Under the pieces are notes generated by a model. The model was not told the origin of the DNA and did no database searches. It worked only from the letters and a program-made list of their open reading frames with translations. The position numbers and the translations under genes are program-made. From NCBI GenBank assembly GCA_026261815.1, contig JAMPIT010000230.1, forward strand, positions 42,740,501 through 42,804,500: a DNA stretch of 64,000 bases. The letters are read 5' to 3'. This DNA comes from Monarcha castaneiventris obscurior. Its lineage: Eukaryota; Chordata; Aves; Passeriformes; Monarchidae. Positions 13,936-25,700 of the stretch are shown here, piece by piece. Each line of letters opens with the position of its first letter. Within the stretch, counting starts at the first letter, position 1.

Positions 13936-16900
13936 CCTTGGTGCTTGCTGAAGATTGATTCAAGAAAAATGTCTGTGAAGCCAGAAATGAGTAAGGAGCT
14001 CCCCTGTGGCTGGTCAAGCCCACAAATGGGTACAAGCTCCTAGTTTTGGCTTAGGTCAGCCTTTAGTCATTATTACAATAGCCAGTCAGATGAGATAGGC
14101 TTGGTAGAGGCATTTTGGAAGTTTGGGCTTGATAGGAAGGAAATATCTTTCCTTCATAGTGCGGGTGCTGGGATGTAGAGAAGGTGTGTGCCAGTCCTTG
14201 TGCTGCAGCAGCAGGAAAAGGGCTAGTTGGTGGAGGGCTCTGGCAAATTGTCATCCAGGGCCTAAAGCTGTCATCCAGGAGCCTAAAGGCACTTGCCTTT
14301 CCCACCCTTGAGTGATAGAGAGTGTAAAGGCTGGGTGCAGAAAGACCACTGGGCTGAGGCACATTGATCATACATCCACATTCTTTGGAGAAGGGAGCAG
14401 GTGCATACATCTACTCCTTGACAAAGTAAAAGGGTACCAGGAAGCGCGTTAGCAGCCTCCTGGCAGAGAATTACACCCCTCTAAGAGATCCACAGGGAAT
14501 GCAAGAAGAAAGGGCTCTCTGTGTACACCTTTTCTCTTTGAATCCAGTTCATTCCCAGGCCTTGTGGGATTGACCACAAATGGTCAGTGTGGAGACTGGA
14601 AACAGCTGGAGCTGCAAGGGGAAGTTTAGGCAGGGAAGATAACACTGAGTGCTGGTGTTGTCTCAGCACCTAGGCGAAGACCTAATTGGAAGGCAGGGAA
14701 TCTTTCCTTTCTCAAATGACAGAAATCAGATCCAAGACCTTGATTTTCTGGAAAGGTGGTAGCCAAGTACTTGTATCTTTAGAATGGAGGAGTTTTCCGG
14801 CATCTTCTAAGGTGGTCTCTTCCTTCTCACCAAATGTATTCCAGAGGACCATATCCAGGGCTTCCTCCCTTGAGGAGTGCTCACAGTGCTGATGTTGGTG
14901 GTTGTTACCTTCTTATATCACTGTCTCTACACACAGGCTGTAAGTGCATCAGTGACCTCCTCTAATGTTGTGAAGGACCTGCCCCTGTCATGAATTAAGT
15001 TTGCTGATTTTGTCCCCTAGGACAAATTTCCAGCACCTACTCATGTATGTCTGTGGAGGGATGGCTGGGAAAACTGGGTATGGAATGATCAGGATACATA
15101 AGGCAGTGCACAAGGGGAAGAAAGTAGGAAAGGATTAGCGGGAGAGGAAGTGGAATCTTCTCTCAAGATGCCCCTCTTTATCCTTGCTAAGGAACATGTC
15201 TTGTGCTTGCTGGCTTTGGCCAGCTGTGCCTACCTGCTGTGAGCAGCATCTTAGAACCTGCAAGAGCTTTTTGATGGTACTGTGGAGGGAAACACCTATG
15301 GATAGTTAGCAACTTCCATTATTTTAAAGGACCACATTCCTTCTTCCTGGTCCAAGGGACAATCTCTTTGGATTTGTCCTGGGACCTAGCACAGGAAGAA
15401 GCTGTTTTCCCTGGTAAGACATGAACATTATAGAGGGATCCTTTGAAAAACACAACAAAGAACTTACCTAGCTTTCCCCATTCCTTGCAGTACCACCAGC
15501 ACATGGCTGGGTCTTGCTCTGATAACTCTGGTGGGTTCTCCTTGTGCACGTGGGTGGTGAGGCGGGTTCCTGTGGGGAGAAGGGGCTTGGATTATGGGGT
15601 GAAAGGAGCACTTTTGGGGAGGAAGGAAAGAAGGAAGAAGGCTGTATGAGTGGAACAGGTTCTGGTTGTGTTGCATCAATTAATGTGTGCCCAACCCACT
15701 GATTCATATGCAGGTAAGGTCAGTCCATCTGCCTGTGAGGGCTGTGAGCTTGATTTGCACGGTATCCATTTGAGATTGATGGTCCTGTTGTGTACCAAGA
15801 GCAAAGAACTCGAGGCCTAGGAGGTGGACTCTCTCAATCTGACCCAGTGGTCAGCACAGAGAAAAGGTAGTATGTCATACAGTTGATCTGTCACAAATCC
15901 CATTAGTAAACCAAGAATCACAGTAATAAGAGTTTCAAATAGTTCATAGGCTAAAGTATGTTCACACAAACAAAATGTCTGTAGAACAGCTATGACTAGT
16001 TAGTTAATTAAAATGATCGATTTACTGTAATTTATGAGTGAAACTAGATTCTAAATTCACTGAGTACATAAATGATTGGAAATGATTAATTGGCTTTTAT
16101 TAACGAGAGGGAGGACTAGAGAGTGCTATGTTCTGAGCAACTGACATGTGATAATGATTGCTCCTGCAGAAAAGCATAATAGAAAGTCATCTGAGTCACT
16201 CATTAACATCTACCACTGCCCTTTCTGTAAATTATAAGTCATTAAAGCCCAATATAGCTACTCTGGAACTTAAATAATAATTTTTACCTTACTAAAATGT
16301 TTTATTTGATTTTACTGTAGCAGTCTTAGAGGCTGAAACTTATTTTGAGCAGGTCGGGGAAAGTAAATCTGATCCAGAAAGCCAAAGCCTTGTTTTATAT
16401 TACTGAATCAAGGGATAAAAATAAATCTTAATTGTTTCATTGTCAATCCGTATCTTGGTTTCACTGCAAAGAGTGATGATTTTCCTGGCAGTTCAGTGCT
16501 CTCTACATGTATTTTCTAAGAATAGAAAGAGAACATCACCTCGTTTTTTACAGGTCATCAGATGTCCACCAGTTGGGGGAACTTTGTGTTGGGTTGAATT
16601 TAAATCAGCAGTTTAGATGTGAAAGACTCAATATCTCATTAGCAATCCCTTGATCCACCCAGTTCCCCTGGGTGCTGTTTTAGAATGATAATCCCAATCA
16701 TTCTTCAAATCTTTATAAGCAATCAGTTTTAAGTGCAACTCTCTGAAGATAAGACTTCCTGCTAGTTAGTTTTACCAAAAAAAACCCCAAAACACCCCAA
16801 ACAAAAAAAAGCAACACAGGTGAGCTAGGGGCTTTGATCAGACAGGTATTCTTTTTAAGTCAGATTTAGACATTTTAGATTTTGTTTCTACATGTCTTAT

Positions 16901-19900
16901 ACTGTGCTAGGGAGTAACCCAAATATAGTATTAAAAAAAAGGGTGAAGAGCTTCAAAATGAACCTCTTAGCCAATTTAGATTGACTTGAATGCTTGAAAT
17001 AGTGCAATAAATCTATTTAATTTAATGTGCAAAATTATTTTTATCCTGACATAAAGGTAATTTCCAGGTACCTTAAACTTACCAAAAAAAGCATAATGGA
17101 TTTGGTCAAATCAACTATCCTTCAAAATCTCCTTTAAAATTCAAAAATCCTCTGGCAAAGCACTGAGACTTTCTTTAGAAGTCTCATTGTCACTATCCAG
17201 CTTACGATAATAGTTTCCTTAATAGAGTGCCACTCATGTTACTTGTTCTCTCTGTTATGTGGTCAGGGCCTTTGTGGATCTTTGCTGAAAGCTGGATTTG
17301 CTGGTGTCAATAGGAATTGAGTTTATTCCTTTTCCTGGAACAGTAATGAGATCATCACATAAGCTTTGTGTGTGACGTGATTAAGTTTGCACTGTGACTC
17401 AGGAACCTTGTCCTGGAGGACAAAGTTGTAAGATTGGTGGGCATAGGAGCAAAAGGCAGTGTCTTGTGGCAGACATCCAGGTGCTCATTCTGCATCTGAA
17501 AACATTGTGTTTTTAAAAGAATACAGTGTAAGAGTATGTAATGACTTCTTGTTTAACAAGAATCTCTCTGCCTGCATTTCTGTAACTGTTAATATTTAAA
17601 TTATTGACCTAATCAGGTTAAGTGTAAGGGCTGCAACATCTAATTTTAAGGCACACCTTGTTCATGGTAATTGTGCAAGGGCAAATGCAAAACACTGATG
17701 TAATCAGCTGCACATCAGCAAAAATGTCTGAGGAATTTTCACTGGAAACCTCTAAAAGAAAACAAACTGCTTCATTAAGTTAAAAGTGTTTTATTTATAA
17801 ACTGTCCATATTTATTATGAATACCTCCCTGACATAATAGTGCTTTAGGATTTTTTTTCCATAGTCAAAGTGAAAATGAGAGGGAAAAATACCCAGTTCG
17901 CAGCCTGATTAGATCATACTGAAAGCTTGTTTGTGGGTAGCTGGTTTGTACACAGTTCGATAGGACTGTTTCTTCAGCTGAAGTCAAGAGTGCCAAAGTG
18001 ATGGTTCTGTAAGCCAGCTGTGAGATTCACTGCCTGATCTGCATGGGCAAAGTCTGCCAGAACCCTTGCATTCAATAGAGCGGTCTTTGGTCAGTGCTGT
18101 CCATTCCTTGAACACTACATTCACCCACGAGATAAAAGCAAAAATGTATAAAATAAGAAAATGTTTGTTCCTCTGCTCATACTGAAATATTTGAATATGA
18201 ACGTATTTTGAGATAACAAAAGCTTTCTCCCTGAAAGACTTAATCATGTAATTCAAGATTGAAGTTTAACTTGTCTCAGCAAGCATTTCATGGCAAAACA
18301 AACACAGCATCACAAAGCTGGTTAACATTCAGCCACAGCTGCTGATCTCATATTTATTAATTTTTTTCCCTAGGACTTGCTCTGCACTTTTAGAGAAAAG
18401 TCACTTCCCTAATTTTTTCTCAGTAGACATTGACTTCTAGGCTGTTTGTTCAAGATAAGCATCAAAATGAGGATGCAAAGGTCAATCTCTGCTGTATTAA
18501 AGAGTTACAAAGAGAAACAGTCAGTTTGTCTTCCAGAGAATGCTCTCCGATCCAAATTGAATTCTTTACTTCCTATAGGATAAGTGTTTTCTTTGGAAAT
18601 TCAGATTTTGTGTTTACAGGACTGACTGCCTTTGCTGTGGGCTTTGCTGAAAGTTTTCTTTTCAGCTTTCTACCTCTTTATCTTCACTTTTTAATGACAA
18701 AGTCTGTGAGCTCATGCTTAAGGCTCTGAGATGGTGGCTGCAGTGGAGTCTGCCCTGCGTGGTCCACCACCACCTCTGCTTCACTGTCCTGCCTCTCTGC
18801 TTCCCTGCTCCACAGATCTGGAAACTTGTCTCAGCCCACCATTTGTGCAGTCACACCTTCATTGGCTGTTCCAGCTAAATTGGGAACCAGAGCAAGTGAG
18901 ATTAAAACAGGGGTCTTATTCTCCCCTTTCTGCTTTAGGGACAGGAACACTGGCAAAAAAAATGGAGCAGACAGTTGGAACAGGGATTTTTTTTGATTTT
19001 TTTTTTTTTACTATGGCAACTAAACCCAACAAAACCCCTTTGGACAACATAACTGATGGCATAACTAATCTCAATTAAAATATGTTTTATAAAAACAAGG
19101 ATGCTTTAAAAAATAATCCATCACAGTGCCATCAAGGCAAAGGAGTTGAAGAAGCTGTTGCTTGCTCAGTTGGAAATTATTGCCACATTTCCTGAGATAA
19201 CACAGCCACCTGTATGGGGTCCCCTCATCTTTTACAGCACAGACTAAAACAGATCACTGTGAATCACCAACGGTGGTGGTTCAAGCCAGCCCACTTAACA
19301 CTGCCATTGAGTGAGTGCATATATACATAGGTTTCACATTCTAGTGGAGTAGTTGGTAATCTCTTGAACTGCTTTAGCTGAAGTGCTTGTGATTGCTTGA
19401 CTCTTTATTTAATTGCATTATTTTAATTTAGCTAAACTTTGTTTAACTACACAATGGAGAAGATAAGCTGGAGTATCTATGGTAACAGTGCCAGACATAG
19501 CTTTCTGTGTGGAGAGGATGAACAATTTGAACAGATATTTTATAACTTCTACACTCATTTCTTGACACTGTGATATATTCCTCCTTGTCTTGTCCCACTT
19601 TGGTGATCACAATTGGTCATTTGCATTGGGACAAAACTGTCCTTGCCATGGCCACGGCCTGTGCAGACAGCCAGTCTTATTCCCCTCGTTCCATCTTCTG
19701 CCAAGTATTATGCAGAGTTGTCATGCATTGCCCTTCTTCTTATACTGCCAGGGTGAGTTACCAGCTACTTGAGTTTTATCCTTAAATAAAATGAGTGTTG
19801 GTCTTTCCTGACTTCTTTTGTTACTAGTAAAGCATCATGTTGCCATTCATGCTACTAGTTAGAAGTATCATGCTGGACTCATGGTCTTTGTATCTTTTTT

Positions 19901-22630
19901 GTCTATTGTTTATAGAAGACTGCCAGGTTAAAGATGGTGATCCTTTTTGCTCCCTAACATAATAAGAGCACTTCATGCATGTGTGGAAATGGCAGTTGAT
20001 AAGAGAAGATGAAGGTGACTGCACAGCACTGTGTTGAAAGAAGAAGGTGATTTATCTTCTCTTTGCAAGTTTCTGCTGTAAATCATTTAACCTTGTCTTG
20101 AAGCCCATTTGTTTTTGCAGTCGCAGCAAAGAAACTCCACAGTGTTTCTATTCATCTGTATTTTGAAATATAACTATAAAGGACAATAGAATGGTATTAT
20201 GTTGGATATATCTTCAAGAATTTTTCTTATGCACAGGAGCTAAAACTCAATGAATTGAGAAAAGCTTAGGAGAGCTCCCCCAGGAACCTTTTCCTGTCAG
20301 TCCTTGATGAAACTGATAGTCAGCCAAGTGTGAGTTGAGGCAGAGAAGAAAATTGATGTGAACTCATTGAATCAGTTTCTTGATGTCACTAAAACAGCAG
20401 GGCTAATAAACAATGAAGCGTGTGGAGTCCAAACACAACTTAATGAAAAGGCAAATGTTGACAAAACCCAAAACCTGAAGGTACTGACGACTTGTGGTTA
20501 TCTGCAGTGTGAGGTGCAGTGAGGGAGGATGACCTCTGAAGTAGCTGTGAATGCTTACTCACAACTTGGCCTACTGAACCATTCATTCTGTGTTAAGTAT
20601 TATTATGTTTATTTGGAATAAGTAGTGTAAGTCTGTAAGTATGTGTGTGTCTGTGTTAAGTGCAGATTTGGACTGCATTTTGGTTGATGGTTGTTTTCAC
20701 AACTAACATTTTTCAGTCAGACAGCAACAGCTGCTCTTTAATGACACTGATGGGTATGGGGAAATCAAAAATGGGATCTGTTCTTAGTTTTAGAGAGCAC
20801 CAAGAATGAGAAGTGTTTATTCCAGTGGCTGACATATTGCAGAGTCAGGTTCCTGGGGAAACCTGCTTACCCATTTGTTTGGAACATGTTTGCTTTCTGA
20901 GATGCTCCCCCAGTGATTATCACTGTGCTGGTATTTGGCTACTGGGAGCCCAGTATGGTTATGAATAGGTACAGGAGCTGTATAAAAAGCAATACTGCCA
21001 CGGTCAGCAATGAGAAATAGGCTCTCTTCACACAGACAGATGTTTGGCTTTGGGTTGTGTAGTGAAACTGGCAGTTCTGAAACCTGCAACCTGTTTATTC
21101 AATTCATAATTCGAGGCCACTGTAATTCCCAATGACTATCACTGTTGTTTTCGTTATGGAGTCCTAATTCATTGTTTCTGTGGGCACAAAAGTATTGCTG
21201 GACTCATTTGGTGTTTCAGTGCACTGTAATTTTACACAGTGCAATACTGTTGAGATTGCCAAGCTGTGTCATCTGTTGGGCTCATCACTATTACTTCCTT
21301 TTGACCTCCTCTGTGTAATTACACATGGATGACTGACTTGGTGCTGTAAAGATACATAAATGCAACTGGACTTGTTAAATGAAAAACAGACCAAAATGAT
21401 TCTCTTTGAGGTCAGTGAAAACCAGCAAGGTAGCTGTTTGCTCTCTACCAGGCAGCCAGAGCCATCTGTCACATGACAATAAGCAAGCATCAGTTTCAGA
21501 AGTCCATTTGTTTTTATAACAGTTTTTACAGTTTTATGGAAATTGAACCATTATATAAAGCGTAATTTTCCTCAGAAATTGGTGTTTTATAGACTTATAT
21601 CCCTCTTCAGTCATTTACATTCCTAGTTGCATTTTACATGAAGCGTAAATACACTGATCCTTTTTTCCCCCAGCAACAAAAATCTTCAGAGCATTTTTCT
21701 GGGTTTTGGCAGGGGGAGGAGTGGTTTTGTTTCTCTCCTGTATATGCAAGACTATCTGTGTTTGGTACTTAAAGAAAACCTCAACGTGTCTGCATTTCGT
21801 GTGTCCCTGGAAATCAAGTCTGCAGGGGATACAAAGGAACTAATGTTTGATGCTTCAATATTTAGCTCAAAATCATAGTTCAGAATGATTTTTCTAATGA
21901 GATTTTGCTACTCTTTTTATTCCTTAGGAGTGAGTTTTTCATAATCTGTGTTAGTTCTTAATTTAAGTCATCATATTCCAGCTTTTTTGGAATAGTAAAT
22001 CTAAATCATTAAGCCAAGTTGTAGAGGTGTGTAGTTGTTGGAGTCTTGTGTTCCAGTCCAGATTATGACAAATGTGAGCACGATCCATCTAATTTAGTTT
22101 CATCCTCCATGGAAGTTGATCAATGCTATACAGAGGTTCTGCTCAGGGACAGTTAGGGATTTTGCATACTAGATCAGACTTGACTTGCACAGACAACTTG
22201 GACAGCATCTGTTCAAATCACTCTGCCCTTATCAAGGCATAGTTGTCTTTTATCTTTATGAGGAGCTTTTTAAAGCAGGACAAGGAGCAATGTCAAGCTG
22301 TAGGTATCATTTTTTTGGAGGCTGTATGCATTAAACTTCAAATTCCTCAGTTAACTGAGACTTCTTGGCTGTTCCTAGGGGTTTGCCCAGTTCACCTGAG
22401 CATTGCTGCATGGCTGCTCAAGGGTTTGTGTCCTTAGACATAACAACATTTATTAAATTAGTAATTGCTTGGTTGCTTGCATACTTCTCCTGTATGGTAA
22501 TTGTCATTTAAAGGTCAGCACTTTCCAATATGTTCTGGATGTCACTGGCTTTCCTAATAGTGAGAAGATGAGTTATCTGTGGTAATGATTCTAACAAGTG
22601 TGGAAATACTTGAAATTATTTGAATTCTCA
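13936..22630 (+). other. ULK4: ULK4 intronic sequence with AT-rich, possibly constrained blocks
   Basis: Nearly 9 kb with no recognised exon. A G+C-richer part spans about 14.0-15.7 kb. Two AT-rich blocks, about 15,980-16,290 and 17,540-17,830, carry many TAAT or ATTA cores and have the look of conserved non-coding elements. Several open frames of 60-115 codons occur, but they overlap on opposite strands and have no recognisable domains. Confidence 0.45.
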
Positions 22631-22635
22631 AAGCA

Positions 22636-22785
22636 TGTGTGGTGGGCTGACACTGGCTGGATGCCAAGTGCCCACCATGCTGCTTTATCACTCCCCAGCT
22701 GGACAGGCAAGAGAAAATAAGATGGAAAACCAGTCATTGTTTGAGATAAGGCAGTTCACTAAAGCAAAAGCGAAGGTTTGCATGC
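22636..22785 (+). mobile_element. Fragment resembling an avian endogenous-retrovirus LTR
   Basis: The segment opens with TGTGGTGGGCTGACACTGGC and continues with GGATGCCAAGTGCCCACCA, a TCACTCCCC block, CAGCTGGACAGG and AGAGAAAATA. This order matches the 5' part of LTRs that are common in neoavian genomes (zebra finch-type ERV LTRs), as I remember them. The remainder of the LTR and any internal retroviral genes are absent, so it is a partial, degraded solo fragment. A 94-codon open frame across it is accidental. The family was not checked against a repeat library. Confidence 0.6.
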
Positions 22786-25700
22786 ACACAAATATGTCAG
22801 TGAAAGATCTCGATTCAATTGTACTAGATGAACATGAAAAGAACATGTACATGAAAGTAAAGAAGGTCATCCCTAACCCATGGAGCACATCAATGAGAGT
22901 TTGATATAACTCAAAAAAACCCTTTACAGTTAGGTTATTTTGTGATTTTACAGGGAGACATAAGGGTTGACGATGTTGAAATTCAAGGATCTTATTCACA
23001 GATTGTATTATTAGGCCATAAAAGACAGTGTCACTGGAAAAAGAGTTATGGGAATCAACATTTGAGAAGTATTGGGAGTTACTTGTCAGAAGTTATTTTA
23101 GGAGAAAATCTGATTAAGAGAGAGACTATGAAGGATATTTGAACATGAGAGATTCAGAGAATGATGAACTTGAGGGAAAATCTAGATGTGCAGAAAATCC
23201 GTGTGTTGTTTTAGTGTTTGTTCATAACTGTTTTTAGTTTGTTTTGTTCCAAGACAACCAGGAGCCTCTATAACAGCTCCTAAAGGAAAATAAATGTAAG
23301 ATCTGAACTGTGGTAATAAAAAATTCTTCCAGTGGATTTCCCTGTTTCTTTTGTAAGGAGGAAGTCACAAGACACTACCAGGGTGAGGTGTACCTGGGAG
23401 CTGGTGGTCTCACGGGGTTCAGCAAGGTGAGGACGGGCAGCTTGGAAGCCGTGAGCAGAGGGATCAAGGGCTCACAAGTTTTGTGTAAGCTTAGTATGTG
23501 GCCCAGTTTTGCTAAAGCTGATATCTGAGGCTGGCTGGGATCATTGTTTGGACAGAACAAAACTGGTCTGAAGTGGTACCTTAGGGAGTCATTGGCATGC
23601 AGGTGACAGATGAACCTGTGTTTGCAGATGAGATCACCAGCAGCAGGATGGCAAGTGCTTATTTCCAATGTCATCTAGATGTTGGGCTGGCTTCTGAGTA
23701 TGCATAACTTGCCAACACTGCAGCCCTATGTGGAAGTCTCCTGTAGCACCTTTGAGCCATGTTTTGCCAGACAGAACTGCAGTTTGCTTTTGCTAATAAA
23801 GCTGTTGTGGTCAGATGGTTATATAATGGATGTAAAGAGGTTGCCCTATCCAGTTCTGTGAAGTCAAATATTTTAAACTCACTCATTAAAGAGGGTGGAA
23901 AGTGCAGTAATGGGAATTTTCTAGATTATAGAGACATTTCTAAAAGCAAGCTGAGAACACCACTTGCAATAAAACCAAACTTTAAAAATCAAACAAGACA
24001 GAGAGTGCCTTCTGTTCAATAATTACCCTGCAGTTTTACGAATCTTCTCTTATGTTCAGACAATGCCCCTTAGAGTTGGTAATTTTACAATTTTACAACA
24101 ATCACAGAGCATGCCTCTGTTTGCAAAATGTATATGCTGAAGGGCAGAGAATAGCCTCAAAGTGAATAGGTGTCAAGAAACATCCAAAATCAATTAACAA
24201 TTATCTATCATGTGGGAGACAGTCCTTGTCTCTCTGTGAATAGTCCTCCAGCCAGTGTGGCACTCAGACTGCTGGGAAACTGGGACGGTTCCAAGTTATC
24301 CGTAGGAATGGCTTTGAACTTAGAATAAACCTCCACACACATACACAAATTAGAAGGAAACAAAACACCTTGAATGAAATCTTGGCCTTATCAAAATCAA
24401 AAGGTGTTTGTTGACTTCAGTGGAACAATAATTTTATCCATAAAGAGGGGAAAAAAAAAATTCTTGAACTCTAAAAACAGAGCTCAGCTGTCTGATGTAG
24501 TGTGGGGTGGTTTTTTTTGGTCACAGATACCTGCTTGTTTTCACATGTATTTGCAGGATCTGAAGGCCACAAAGTCTTTGTAATTGTGTGTCTGCAATCC
24601 CTGACTGCAATGTGCTTGCCAAAGCACACCTGGAACACTCATGCTTTTGTAAGTTTCATTTCTTGTTTTTATGGTCCAGCAGCATTGCTCAGGCCTGTTC
24701 AAATGACTTGGCAATTAGTAGCATAAATATAACTTGTCTGACTTGATTTGTTCTTCCCACACACACATTCTGTCTCTCTCTCCAGCTGGAGTCATGTGTA
24801 GAGAGAAGAGTAGAAAGGAGGCAATGACCAGGAAGGTTTTTACCCTTTTAGAATGAGCTCTCCTACACTATGGAGAGCAAAAATAACTTTTGGCCATCCT
24901 AGTGAGCATATGATGTCCCTGTGAGCACACTGTCCTCAGATGTTCCTGGGCTACACCAGCACAGCTTGGCAAGAGTTACCATTCATTTTCATTAAACAAC
25001 CTGTAAACTGGCTGCACCTTAGTTCTTTAGAGGGTCCTATCCCACAGACCTGCTGAGAGCACGTGTAACCAATGTCAGATTAAACACCTAACAAAAGACC
25101 ACTGTATCTGGGATATTTGTTGCTGGTTTTAGTTGTTTTGCTTTTGTATTTTAAAAAATTGCTGCCATAGATATAAAATTGCTTTACTAGGGTGCTTGGC
25201 TGGTAAATGGGAGTTCATGTTTAACTTCTCCTACCTGGAGAGGCATGCTGCCTGTTGCCTCACTGCCAAGCCTCCATGTCATTCACTCCCTGTGTGGGAA
25301 CCATCCAAATCTCCCTGCCTCTCCCCACCCACTGGAGACTGTGCTGCAGCAACAAAAATGTGGCCTTCACTTGCCTAGAAAAGAGGAGAGGACAACAGGA
25401 GAGCCCGGGAGCCCACAGCCTGCTGTGAGAGCATTGGGAAAAGACATTGTGGTCTGTGCTGTCTGGGCCATGAGCTTTCACTGGCTGTGTTAGCAACCTG
25501 AGCTCCAGAGACAGGAGTGAATTTGGGTAACTTCATTCTCAACAAGAGGTTTCCATGCCCTTTGGCAGCAGCGCTCCACATGCACTGTGCAGGTATTTGG
25601 GTGCCTGCTTGGGATTCCTCTTTGGGAGCTGACAATTAAATATCATCATCACAGCCGATTTTATAGGCTCCAGATGCTTCATTGGCTCTGGCCCTTCGTT

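Noticed and set aside
16778..16812. A/C-rich stretch with repeated AAAACACCCC-like units
   Set aside because: Looks superficially like a telomere-type or satellite repeat but is short, irregular low-complexity DNA.
22620..22904. 94-codon + strand frame
   Set aside because: It lies across the LTR-like fragment and has no protein features; chance frame.
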